NCBI GenBank assembly: GCA_031382085.1
Contig: JANMYM010000056.1
Span: 1 to 64,000, forward strand
DNA from: UBA964 sp031382085
Lineage (GTDB): Bacteria; Pseudomonadota; Gammaproteobacteria; Steroidobacterales; Steroidobacteraceae
Length of the DNA stretch: 64,000 nt
Direction of reading: 5' to 3'
Program-made: the position numbers and the translations under genes
The notes under the pieces: model-generated
The model's database searches: none
The model's input: only the letters and a program-made list of their open reading frames with translations
What the model was told of the DNA's origin: nothing
In this document: positions 25,157 to 33,543 of the stretch, in pieces
How the letters are laid out: every line of letters begins with the position of its first letter
How positions within the stretch are numbered: position 1 is the first letter of the stretch

Positions 25157-26104
25157 TCAGCGAGTGGGTGTTGCTGCCTCGATGTAGGCCGACACCAACT
25201 GCGCGAATCGCTCTGGTGCTTCGAGTGGCGGGTAGTGCCCGACGTCCGGCATGAAAATTCTGGACACCTGCGCATTTGTTAGGTATCCGGCGAGTACTTC
25301 GGCCGATGCCGGTACCAGCAGCTGGTCGCTGCCGCCCCAGATCAGGAGTGTCGGCGCTTTGACCGCATTCATTGCGGCAACAGCGCGCTTGTGATTGGCG
25401 ACCACGCCGACGAAGGCAAGGTAATTCTTTTCGGGTCCGCGCCGGTTGAAATCGTAATACTGCTCGCGGATGCCCTGGTCCAGCCGGCGCGGATCGCCGC
25501 TGAAATAGTCGAGGAACAGATTCCAGAATTTCTGCGACTGGAATCCGGTCTCACGGGCTACACGCTGTGCCTCCACGAAGTCGGCGCTTTGTTTCATGTG
25601 GTCCGTCTTCACGGGATCTGACGGAGTGTTAGACAGGATCAGGCGTTCAACGAGATCCGGCCGTTTTGCCGCGAGTTGCACGCCGAGCGTGCCACCGCTC
25701 GACACGCCAACATAGGTAACGCGGGTGACGCCGAGCTGCGCCAGCAGGCCCTCTGGAATATCCGTCGGTTGCATGCGCGCAGCGAGTTCGTCCGATACGC
25801 GCCCCGACAGACCCTGCGGCGGGATGTCGAATCGAATCACGCGATAGCGCCTGGTCAGAATGGGCGCGATGCGATCCCAGGTCTTGAGCGTACTCTGCGA
25901 GCCATGAACCATCAGGATGGCCGGTCCGCGGCCTTGGTCCTTGTAATACACCTCAATGCCGTTGATGACAGCGATATGACCCTTGGGGTCCTGGTACTTG
26001 GTACGCAACTCTTCGAGTGTCGCATAGGGTTTGGCGGGGTCCGCCCCCAGGCATTGCTGGCTCAGGGCCAGGATCAGCAGCAATGCCGGCAATATCGATT
26101 TCAT
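25157..26104 (-). CDS. Secreted alpha/beta hydrolase (paralogue 2)
   Basis: A 315-residue hydrolase with a cleavable signal peptide (LPALLLILALSQQCLG, then ADP). The oxyanion loop is HGSQSTLKTWD, the nucleophile is Ser135 in GVSSGG, the acid region is GGSDQLLVP, and the His is GHYPPLEAPE. The stretch RVIRFDIPPQGLSG marks it as a relative of the 20278 and 27833 proteins. It lies 40 bp upstream of iclR and 25 bp downstream of the cupin-like gene, probably in one transcript. A periplasmic esterase or lactonase role is likely. Confidence 0.85.
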   Translation of the reverse strand: MKSILPALLLILALSQQCLGADPAKPYATLEELRTKYQDPKGHIAVINGIEVYYKDQGRGPAILMVHGSQSTLKTWDRIAPILTRRYRVIRFDIPPQGLSGRVSDELAARMQPTDIPEGLLAQLGVTRVTYVGVSSGGTLGVQLAAKRPDLVERLILSNTPSDPVKTDHMKQSADFVEAQRVARETGFQSQKFWNLFLDYFSGDPRRLDQGIREQYYDFNRRGPEKNYLAFVGVVANHKRAVAAMNAVKAPTLLIWGGSDQLLVPASAEVLAGYLTNAQVSRIFMPDVGHYPPLEAPERFAQLVSAYIEAATPTR

Positions 26105-26129
26105 AGCGTCACCTCGATCGGAACTATTA

Positions 26130-26537
26130 CTAGGGTGCTAACAGATTGCCGGGCCAACCTGAAAAATGCCTGGCGATCGCGGGCCAGTCCCCGGCGGAAA
26201 AGCTCACGCCCGCGACCCGCAGCCGGTCGGGGCCCTTGATCGCGGTGGAATGACCTTCGCCGCGGGTGTCCAGCACCAGCAGCATGTCGCCCGGTATCAG
26301 GGCGACGCTGTGTAGCGAACCACCGCCAACACCGATTTCCATGCAACCGCCGAGCATGACCGTCATGCCGGCCACAGGCGTCGGATGACGCGCCTGCATA
26401 TGCCCGGCGTCCGCCTGGAAGGGGCGCCAGCCCTGGCAGGGCAAGAGTTCATTGAGTGCCGGGCCGCTGCCGACGATCTGCAATTCGACCAGGTGCGAAT
26501 GGCCATCGGCGCCGGAGTAAAGTCCATAGATGCTCAT
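26130..26537 (-). CDS. Cupin-like protein (copy 1)
   Basis: A 135-residue small beta-barrel protein. It begins IYGLYSGADGHSHL. The barrel segment LIPGDMLLVLDTRGEGHSTA parallels FGPGDILFAEDCTGGGHRSG in the cupin at 48340. A GADG.S motif at the N-terminus is shared with that protein and with the remnant at 50229. Only one candidate metal His (GEGHST) is obvious, so catalysis is uncertain; effector sensing or isomerisation are alternatives. It is first in the minus-strand run and diverges from the amidohydrolase. Confidence 0.65.
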   Translation of the reverse strand: MSIYGLYSGADGHSHLVELQIVGSGPALNELLPCQGWRPFQADAGHMQARHPTPVAGMTVMLGGCMEIGVGGGSLHSVALIPGDMLLVLDTRGEGHSTAIKGPDRLRVAGVSFSAGDWPAIARHFSGWPGNLLAP

Positions 26538-26595
26538 GATTGCGGTGGATCATAGGGTGGACACCCGGTTGGGTGCCAAATGGTTTTCGCGCCGC

Positions 26596-26612
26596 ATTCC
26601 ACTATTGATACA
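26596..26612. promoter_or_regulatory. Degenerate IclR-like half operator
   Basis: ATTCCACTATTGATACA keeps one arm (ATTCC) and the TATT-G spacer end of the palindromes at 24271 and 51275, but the second arm is poor. It lies in the 165-bp divergent gap between the cupin-like gene and the amidohydrolase, where a regulator site would be expected. The match could be chance. Confidence 0.2.
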
Positions 26613-26702
26613 TGTGGCAACAGGCTATCTGTCGCAGACTGATGCAATGCCGCAATATCCACGGCAGCGGGTTGCAGCCGAACATGCCCTGGGAGAATGC
26701 CG

Positions 26703-27788
26703 ATGAAAGTAATCGACGTCGATACGCATGTGGTCGAGCCCGCGTCCGTGTGGGACTACCTGGCCAGGAGTGAGCAGGAGTTTCGTCCTTCAATCCTGCG
26801 CAAGGAGACGGGCGCTACGATCCAGGCGCATTTCTCCGGCCCGAACACCACGGAGTACTGGGTCATCGACAATTATCTTTACGGCAAGCACGACGCGCCC
26901 GCGATTGCGGGTTATTCCAAGGGCGAATTCACCGCCGATGCCATAACCCTGGATAACCTGACGTCGCGCCTTGCCGACATGGACCAGCAGAAAGTCGATA
27001 TTCAGGTGATTTTTACCAGCCTGTTCCTCAATATCCGCTGCGCGCACCGGCAGGCGGAGCTGGCACTGACGCGCGCCTACAATCGTTGGATTGCCGAGCG
27101 CTGCAAAGCGTCGCAGGGACGTTTGCGCTGGGTATTTGTGCCGTCGCTGAAAAATCCGACCGAGACGGTCAAGGACATGGCCTGGGCTCGCGACAATGGC
27201 GCAGTTGGTGTTCTGTTCCGCGGTATCGAAGGCGACAAATTTCTCGATCACCCGGATTTTGATCCGGTGTACGCAAAAGCGATGGAACTCGACTGGCCCA
27301 TCTGCGTTCACATCGGTCATGGCAGCCCTGCTGTCGAATCCATCGCACAGCGTGATGGCGCGAAATTCAATCGCTTCAATTCCGACAGCCCGAACTATTT
27401 TGCATTCACCACCTTGCTCAACAGCCAGCTGCCGAGCCAGTTTCCCAAATTACGCTTTGGATTTTTTGAGTCCGGCTGTACCTGGGTGTCTCCAGCAGTG
27501 CAAACGGCGCTGCACGTGCGGCTCAAGCCCGAGGATCTGATGACGCTGGTGCGCGAGAAACTCGACGCGCATAACTTTTTTGTGACCTGCGAATTGCACG
27601 AAGACTTGCCGTATATCATGCAATACACCGGCAACGATCGACTGATGCTCGGCAGCGATTACGGGCATCCGGGCGATATTGGCGACACGATTTTCTATCG
27701 CCAGGAGCTGGACAAGCGCACTGACATTCCACAAGCGGCCCGTGATCGTCTGATTGCTGACAACGGCCAGCAGCTGTTCCGGATTTGA
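26703..27788 (+). CDS. Amidohydrolase-family (ACMSD/decarboxylase-like) metal-dependent hydrolase
   Basis: A 361-residue TIM-barrel amidohydrolase_2 protein. DVDTHVVEP (residues 5-13) gives the first metal ligands, ICVHIGHG the barrel His, and LMLGSDYGHPGD the late catalytic Asp. The family includes ACMS, resorcylate and 5-carboxyvanillate decarboxylases and some C-C hydrolases. ATG 26703 is preferred to 26697 because the GGGAG ribosome site lies at the right distance only for 26703. It is followed, after 44 bp, by hydrolase paralogue 3. Confidence 0.85.
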   Translation: MKVIDVDTHVVEPASVWDYLARSEQEFRPSILRKETGATIQAHFSGPNTTEYWVIDNYLYGKHDAPAIAGYSKGEFTADAITLDNLTSRLADMDQQKVDIQVIFTSLFLNIRCAHRQAELALTRAYNRWIAERCKASQGRLRWVFVPSLKNPTETVKDMAWARDNGAVGVLFRGIEGDKFLDHPDFDPVYAKAMELDWPICVHIGHGSPAVESIAQRDGAKFNRFNSDSPNYFAFTTLLNSQLPSQFPKLRFGFFESGCTWVSPAVQTALHVRLKPEDLMTLVREKLDAHNFFVTCELHEDLPYIMQYTGNDRLMLGSDYGHPGDIGDTIFYRQELDKRTDIPQAARDRLIADNGQQLFRI

Positions 27789-27832
27789 TCGGGCGCTCGC
27801 TGGCCAGGCTGACATCGCACCAGGACCCTCCT

Positions 27833-28807
27833 ATGAAAAGATTTCTCCTGCGGCTTGGCGGCGCGATCGCCGTGGTGTTGGTTGCGATCGCGCTGCTGTT
27901 CCACGCCGCGCGTGCCGGATGGCTCACACCGGACGAGACAACAATGCGGATGCGTTACGCACTGCCGGAATCGAAGTACCTGGACATCGATGGCGAGACC
28001 GTGCACTACGTCGATCAGGGCAGCGGCCCCGTCATTGTTCTGGTGCACGGATCTTTCGGCAGTCTGCGGATGTGGAATGCATGGGCCGCACGACTGGCCG
28101 GCAAGTACCGCGTCATCCGCTTCGATCGCCCGCGCCAGGGGCTGTCCGGCCCTGCGCCGGCCGGGCGCACCGGGACCGAACAGGAAATGCGCATCATCGC
28201 CGCGCTGACACGGCAGCGCGGTGTCGATCGGTTCTTCCTCGTGGCAACATCCAGTGCCGGCGCTTCTGGCGCCGCCTATGCCGCTGATCATCCCGAGCAG
28301 GTGCGCGGCGTGCTGCTGGCTAACATCGCGGTTGGCGCTTTCAATCCGGCTGCCGGAGAACGTACGCGCATGTTTCGATTCCTGGTGTCGATTGATCCCT
28401 GGCTGAAAGGATACAAACCGCGGGAATTCTGGCGCCAGGTCCTGCTGATGAATTTCCATGAACCTGCCAAAGTGACGGTCGAGCTGGCGCAGGAATGGTC
28501 GGATCTCAATAATCGCGCCCAGCGCATGCCGCCGGCAACTTTCAAAGGCAGTCCGATGGCGGATTTCGCCAAGACGGTCGATGATTTGAAGCGCATGACC
28601 GTGCCGACTCTGTTGCTGTGGTCGGATCACGACCATGAATTGCCGCTCGAGACCATGGGCCGTCGCGGCCTCGAACTTTTGGGATCGGCGGACAAGACAC
28701 TGGCAGTGGTTGCCAATTGCGGCCACATGATGCCGCTGGAATGTGGCGTCACGAGCGCGCCGTTTGCGATTACGTTTTTTGACCGGCTGGTCGCCGCTGG
28801 TGGCTGA
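27833..28807 (+). CDS. Membrane-anchored alpha/beta hydrolase (paralogue 3)
   Basis: A 324-residue protein with an N-terminal hydrophobic helix (AIAVVLVAIALLF). The oxyanion loop is HGSFGSLRMWN, as in the 20278 protein, and RVIRFDRPRQGLSG marks the same subfamily. Its nucleophile elbow is ATSSAG rather than GxSxG: Ser140 is kept, but both flanking Gly are Ala. The His is in CGHMMPLE. ATG 27833 follows an AGGA site; the frame runs further upstream into the amidohydrolase. It probably acts on the same compound class as its paralogues. Confidence 0.82.
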   Translation: MKRFLLRLGGAIAVVLVAIALLFHAARAGWLTPDETTMRMRYALPESKYLDIDGETVHYVDQGSGPVIVLVHGSFGSLRMWNAWAARLAGKYRVIRFDRPRQGLSGPAPAGRTGTEQEMRIIAALTRQRGVDRFFLVATSSAGASGAAYAADHPEQVRGVLLANIAVGAFNPAAGERTRMFRFLVSIDPWLKGYKPREFWRQVLLMNFHEPAKVTVELAQEWSDLNNRAQRMPPATFKGSPMADFAKTVDDLKRMTVPTLLLWSDHDHELPLETMGRRGLELLGSADKTLAVVANCGHMMPLECGVTSAPFAITFFDRLVAAGG

Positions 28808-28820
28808 CAGGAGTGTTCGC

Positions 28821-29771
28821 ATGGCTAACAACAGGACTTCACGGCGTGATGTGCTCGCGCTGGGGGCGGTGGTCGCCGCCGGGGGCGCGGTGAGCACAGC
28901 TGCCAGGGATTCGAAACCGACGCCGGTGCAACCGGCCGTGGGCGTGGTCGAGCGGGCATTTCTGCGACTCGCCGAAGGCCTGGTGCACTATCGATATTGC
29001 GGAATGCCTGACAGCCGTGCGCGCCTGCCTTTGTATCTGGCGCACGCGGGGCCGGGATCCTCGCGGGCCTTTGAACCACTATTGCCGTCGCTCGCAAAGC
29101 AGCGATTTGCATTCGCACCCGATATGCTGGGCAATGGCGATTCGGCGCCACCCGCAGGCGACACGGTGGAAATTCAGTACTACGTGGAATCTGCCGTGCG
29201 TATCATGGATACGTTAGGTATCGATAAAGTGGATTTCTACGGCGCCCATACCGGTGCGCAAATTGGCTGCCAGCTGGCGGTGACGAATCCACAGCGGGTC
29301 AGGCGCCTGGTGCTGGACGGCATCCCGCTGTTTACGGAGGAATTCAGGCAGCGGCTGCTCGCGAACTATGCGCCCAGGGTGGCGCCGGACGATCATGGCG
29401 GGCACCTGTCCTGGGCCTGGAACTTTGTGCGCGATCAGTCGCTCTTCTGGCCTTATTTTGATCGCCAGCCCGCCAACCGGCTTGCGAATCCCGTGGCCGC
29501 ACCGGCGCACCTGCATCTCGGCGTCACCGATGTCCTGAAAGCGCTGGGCACCTATCACATCGCGTATCGCGCGGCTTTCATGCAGGACTTGCGGCCGCTG
29601 CTGCCGCAGCTGAAATGTCCGGTGATGATCATGGCATCGGAGCGCGACCCGCTCAGCATCTACCTGGATGATGCCGCAGCGCTGGTGCCGAATGCTAACA
29701 AAAAACTCTGGCTGCGCAGCTCAACGTTGACCGAACGCGTTGACGCCGTCAACGCCTTCCTGGACAGCTGA
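28821..29771 (+). CDS. Tat-exported alpha/beta-hydrolase-fold protein with His at the nucleophile position (copy 1)
   Basis: A 316-residue protein. The N-terminus TSRRDVLALGAVVAAGGAV is a twin-arginine signal, so it is exported folded. The fold is alpha/beta hydrolase (AHAGPGSS, FAPDMLGNGDS), but the nucleophile elbow reads YGAHTGA (residues 140-146), with His143 where Ser is expected. The last 60 residues contain no His, so the usual catalytic His is also absent. The protein at 37294 has the same GxHTG feature. Either a different chemistry or a binding role is implied. ATG 28821 follows a GGAG site and lies 13 bp after paralogue 3. Confidence 0.8.
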   Translation: MANNRTSRRDVLALGAVVAAGGAVSTAARDSKPTPVQPAVGVVERAFLRLAEGLVHYRYCGMPDSRARLPLYLAHAGPGSSRAFEPLLPSLAKQRFAFAPDMLGNGDSAPPAGDTVEIQYYVESAVRIMDTLGIDKVDFYGAHTGAQIGCQLAVTNPQRVRRLVLDGIPLFTEEFRQRLLANYAPRVAPDDHGGHLSWAWNFVRDQSLFWPYFDRQPANRLANPVAAPAHLHLGVTDVLKALGTYHIAYRAAFMQDLRPLLPQLKCPVMIMASERDPLSIYLDDAAALVPNANKKLWLRSSTLTERVDAVNAFLDS

Positions 29772-29847
29772 CAATTTTTGCCGCCGCGCAGCGTGAACCC
29801 GCTGGTCGGCATGGCAACAGTCTCCCATTGGTTGTGTGGTCGAAACG

Positions 29848-31080
29848 TCATGTGTCTGCGGCGGGTGCTGTGAACGTAGGGTATCGGCCCAGCGCCAGCA
29901 ATAGTCCGCCACCTAACAAAAATAACGCGCTGGCGAGGCTCAAGGCGAGACCATAGTCACCAGTCGCGTCGCGACTCCAGCCATACAGCGCTGGTGACAG
30001 GCCGGCAGCCACGCCAAACGGCACATACAGCAGTCCGTATATTTTTCCATAGTGCGCCATGCCGAAGTAGCGTCCGGCGAGATAGGCAATGAGATCGGTC
30101 TCTGCGCCTGCGGCCAGTCCGACGATCGCCGCACACAGGTAAGCTAACGACAGAGTCAGCGAATCTCCCGACAACAGCCAGCAGGCGATCGCCGGTGCAC
30201 ACAAGATCGGCAGGGCAACCAGCGGCGCCCAGATCCGATCCAGCAGGAATCCGGTGCAGACCCGGCCTGACAAAATTGCAACTGCGAGGCTGCTGACCAC
30301 GCCGCGTGCGGTAATGCGGTCAAAACCCTGCAGTTCCAGCAGTTGCTGCAGGTGCACGTTGATACCTCCGTAAGCGAGTGCAATAAACAGCACGGACGCG
30401 AATATCAGCCAGAAACGGTAGTCGCCAAGCGCCTCACGGCGCGTGGCGCCGGTCAGTCCCATGGCGCCGCCAATTTGCGCGGGACGTTCTTCCGGCCGCG
30501 GTTCTCGAAACAGCAGCCAGACCACCGGCAGCGCGATAGCCAGCGGCAGCAGAGCTAACAATGGAAACGATGCGCGCCAACCCCAGGCGTCAATGGCACG
30601 ACCTGCGAACAAGGGTACCGCGACGCCGGTCAGGCTGGTGCCGAGCAGGGTGATGCCGAGCGCGAGGCCACGCTGGCGGAAGAACCACAGGTTCACGCCG
30701 CGCGACCAGGTCAGCGGGCCGGAACCTATCGAGACCAATCCCGCGAGCAGCCAGGCCAGCCACCAAGCGCCGACCAAGGCGGGTGTCAGCCCCAGGCTGG
30801 CAAACGCGAGACCGAAGGCGAGCAAGGAGCCCAGCGCGACGGGCCGCAGGCCGATGCGATCGGTGAGTGAGCCCACATAGGGCGCCATGAAGGACGCGGC
30901 CAGACCGAACAGCGTGATCGCGAGACTAATATCGCCAACCGACCAGCCGAGCTCCGTGTGCATCGGACCGATCAACTGGCCGATGAGCGTGTAAGGCACA
31001 GGCGAAGCGCCACAGGCGACGCCGACCATCCCGGCGACCACCACCCGCCAGCCGCGACGGAATTCCGAATCTGCTTTCAT
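29848..31080 (-). CDS. MFS transporter
   Basis: A 410-residue, 12-helix major facilitator of the OFA/monocarboxylate-like type. The loop between helices 2 and 3 is GSLTDRIGLRPV (G-x-x-x-D-R-x-G-x-R signature). The central loop REPRPEERPAQIGG is short. It converges with the Tat-exported gene at 28821 (76-bp gap without a clear terminator) and lies 33 bp downstream of the beta-propeller/cytochrome gene on the same strand. Probably imports or exports an organic anion of the island pathway. Confidence 0.85.
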   Translation of the reverse strand: MKADSEFRRGWRVVVAGMVGVACGASPVPYTLIGQLIGPMHTELGWSVGDISLAITLFGLAASFMAPYVGSLTDRIGLRPVALGSLLAFGLAFASLGLTPALVGAWWLAWLLAGLVSIGSGPLTWSRGVNLWFFRQRGLALGITLLGTSLTGVAVPLFAGRAIDAWGWRASFPLLALLPLAIALPVVWLLFREPRPEERPAQIGGAMGLTGATRREALGDYRFWLIFASVLFIALAYGGINVHLQQLLELQGFDRITARGVVSSLAVAILSGRVCTGFLLDRIWAPLVALPILCAPAIACWLLSGDSLTLSLAYLCAAIVGLAAGAETDLIAYLAGRYFGMAHYGKIYGLLYVPFGVAAGLSPALYGWSRDATGDYGLALSLASALFLLGGGLLLALGRYPTFTAPAADT

Positions 31081-31113
31081 GGCACCTTGCGTCTTAAGCG
31101 TTGGTGTGGGTTG

Positions 31114-33204
31114 TCAGAGCGATCGAGTGAGGTACAGGGCGACCTGCCCGATCTGCAACTCCGTCAGTCCCAGCGCCTGCGTCTGCATGGAGCCTAACAA
31201 CAATTTTTCGACGATAGCGTCGGATTTCAGGTTGCGGAGTATCTCGACAGCGGGAATACCCGACTGATTGGATTCGTGGCAGGCGCGGCAGCGCTCGGCA
31301 TATAGGCGGGCGCCATCCGCGAGGTTCGCAGCATCAGCGGCAGGGGCGGCCGCGGTCCCGGTTGTGCCCGGGCCCGGCGCGAGCACCGCGAGTGCTGTGC
31401 TCACGTGCGAGCCGCCTGCGGAGCCAAGGCCAAAGACCTGAATGCGATCCGTGCCGACGATCACCAAACCGTCCGCGATCGTTGCTTCATTGTACTTGCC
31501 ACTTGGCTGCAGTTCACCGGGCCTGCTGCGCCAGAGCAATCGCATCGACTCGGCATCGACCGCGTACAGCACCGGCTGCGGCGCATCGAGTCCGTACAGT
31601 GACGCAGAGCGAGGCCTGTTGCTGTCCAGGATCCAGACGATCGCATCGCGCGCTCCATGGCTGCTGACGATGGGAGAGCCGGGATTTTGCAGCACCAGGC
31701 CGTCATGCTCCCGGTCGAGTCGCAGGTAGGACGGTTGCTCCGGCCGCGACGTGATCTGCAACCTGACAAGGCCTGGCGCGGCGCTGACATTTTGCGCGGC
31801 GCCGGTTTTGGCGCTGCCCGTCGCAAACAGATAGTCAATTCCCGCGGCGTTACGAAAATGCGCGAGCGTGGAGCGGCTGCGTGCCTGGTCACCCATGCCG
31901 TCGCGTTCGGTGTAAGGACCGAAGATGTTGAGTGGACCGCGCGCGCCGAATTGCGGCTGTGGCCCGGGTGCTAACAAAGATCGGTCGCTGGCGGCATCGT
32001 CGCTGCAGGGCTGGCGCTGTGCCAGGTTGCCAGGCAGGTGCTCGCGATCGAGCAGGTAGGCGTTGCCTTGCTTCGCTCCGCCGAGTGCCAGCAGGTGTGG
32101 CGTGGAACTCGTGTTCGCGGCCAGGTCAATCAGCGTCGGGCTGCTGGCGCCCAGGTCCATGTCGCGCGAGCCCGCCTGGCAATAGTTGAATGGCGTGTAG
32201 GTGCCTGCCAGCGCCATGCCCGCGTCGCGCGCATCCGTCAGCTCGATGACAGACTGCCCCCAGTTGCCGGGGCTGTCCGGAAATACGCCGGCAACTCCCA
32301 TGTTAGCCAACGTATTGAGCACGCTGCTGCCCGTGGACATGTAGACATGACCGCGACCGTCAACGGCGGGACCGCCCGCGGCCCACATGCCGCCGACGCC
32401 TTCCTCGGTCTTCCGGGTGGCTGAAAATGCCGACGCCACCCGCGGCTGCAGCGTATCCAGGGCTAACAGCCAGCCGCTGGTGGGCTCGCCACCGAAGGAC
32501 ACATAGAGTCGCGAGCCATCGGGACTCAGGTTCAGGGCCGAGCGCTGTATATGCGCGAAAGTCGCGGGGAAGCGATTGACGCCATTGCGATTGATACCGG
32601 GCGCGTTGATAGATTCGGCATCCAGGCGTACCGGCCACCCGGCAATCATCCGGCCGTCGCGCAGGTCGAGCGCCGCCGCCTGCCAGAGGTCCTGGTCATC
32701 GCAAAAACCGACGTAGAGCCGTTGCTGCCTGAGATCGATGACAGGCGTACCGAGTATCCCGAGACTGCCGCGCCGGCAGGGCTGATTTGTTAGTTGGCGG
32801 CGCCAGAGTTGGGCGCCGGCGGGCACGTGGCCGCGCGTCCTGGCGTTGATCGCGTAGACGAAACCGGTCGCGCTGGCTGCGTAAATGACCGACAAGCGGT
32901 GTCGCGTCCCGCCGGCCACCGGCATGTTGATGCTGGAGACGTAGAGCGGTGTTGCAAACAGTCGTGCGGGCGTTGCTGCAGAAGGATCCAGCGGCGGCGT
33001 TGACCACTGTTGCGCAAACCGGGTGCTGGAGACGTTTGTGGGCGTCAGCACCGTTTCAAGGGGATTCCAGCCGCTACGCGCGCGATCAACATGGTAGGTC
33101 AGCTTGTCGGCCGCCCAACAGGGCTGTAGCAAACCGAGGCTAATGAGCAGCCAGGGTATCGTTGTTAGGAAGCGCAGCGCGGCGATGCGGGTAGCACGCT
33201 TCAT
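31114..33204 (-). CDS. Secreted PQQ-type beta-propeller fused to cytochrome c
   Basis: A 696-residue exported protein. The signal peptide ends near QPCWAAD. The middle (about 30-590) consists of repeated propeller blades, e.g. FVYAINARTRGHVPAGAQLW, LLALDTLQ and PVLYAVDAESMRLLW, as in quinoprotein dehydrogenases and PQQ-like proteins. The C-terminal 70 residues form a small c-type cytochrome: CRACH at 639-643 binds haem and a Met in LLGSMQTQ may be the sixth ligand. The fusion resembles quinohaemoprotein alcohol dehydrogenases but lacks an obvious PQQ catalytic signature, so enzymatic activity is uncertain. ATG 33204; the frame upstream of it is not supported. Confidence 0.75.
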   Translation of the reverse strand: MKRATRIAALRFLTTIPWLLISLGLLQPCWAADKLTYHVDRARSGWNPLETVLTPTNVSSTRFAQQWSTPPLDPSAATPARLFATPLYVSSINMPVAGGTRHRLSVIYAASATGFVYAINARTRGHVPAGAQLWRRQLTNQPCRRGSLGILGTPVIDLRQQRLYVGFCDDQDLWQAAALDLRDGRMIAGWPVRLDAESINAPGINRNGVNRFPATFAHIQRSALNLSPDGSRLYVSFGGEPTSGWLLALDTLQPRVASAFSATRKTEEGVGGMWAAGGPAVDGRGHVYMSTGSSVLNTLANMGVAGVFPDSPGNWGQSVIELTDARDAGMALAGTYTPFNYCQAGSRDMDLGASSPTLIDLAANTSSTPHLLALGGAKQGNAYLLDREHLPGNLAQRQPCSDDAASDRSLLAPGPQPQFGARGPLNIFGPYTERDGMGDQARSRSTLAHFRNAAGIDYLFATGSAKTGAAQNVSAAPGLVRLQITSRPEQPSYLRLDREHDGLVLQNPGSPIVSSHGARDAIVWILDSNRPRSASLYGLDAPQPVLYAVDAESMRLLWRSRPGELQPSGKYNEATIADGLVIVGTDRIQVFGLGSAGGSHVSTALAVLAPGPGTTGTAAAPAADAANLADGARLYAERCRACHESNQSGIPAVEILRNLKSDAIVEKLLLGSMQTQALGLTELQIGQVALYLTRSL

Positions 33205-33543
33205 TTGTTTCGCGGAATCAAGGACCCTGTGTCCATGCGTCGACCAGATCCGGGTATTTGTTAGGCGAGGATGCTGCGCGATGCGAAAACAGAATCGTGC
33301 CGTGCGACCGGGGCGAGCACCGCGCCGGCGAGAGCCGGTATCTGTCGACGAGACAGCAACATGAAGATTCCTCCAAAATGCCTTGCCTGCAGCTAACGGT
33401 ACCTGAGTCCCGCTCCCCTGGCGATGGCGAGTTAAATTGAGAGGCAACCACGGGCCGGGCGCAGCGGATGCTTTGCTGGCACGTGCCCGTTGTTACTGGC
33501 TGAATCGCCAGCACCTCAGTGGCAAAATTGAAAGCAGGCATAC
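33205..33543. other. 339-bp divergent intergenic region with two short hairpins
   Basis: It lies between the propeller/cytochrome gene (minus) and the phosphotransferase (plus). Two adjacent inverted repeats are visible: CCGGC-GAGA-GCCGG (33325-33338) and CTGTC-GACGA-GACAG (33342-33356). Two GTTAGG/GCTAAC elements are also present. No riboswitch or RNA family is recognised. The short open frames here have no ribosome site and no family features, so I do not call a gene. Confidence 0.4.
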
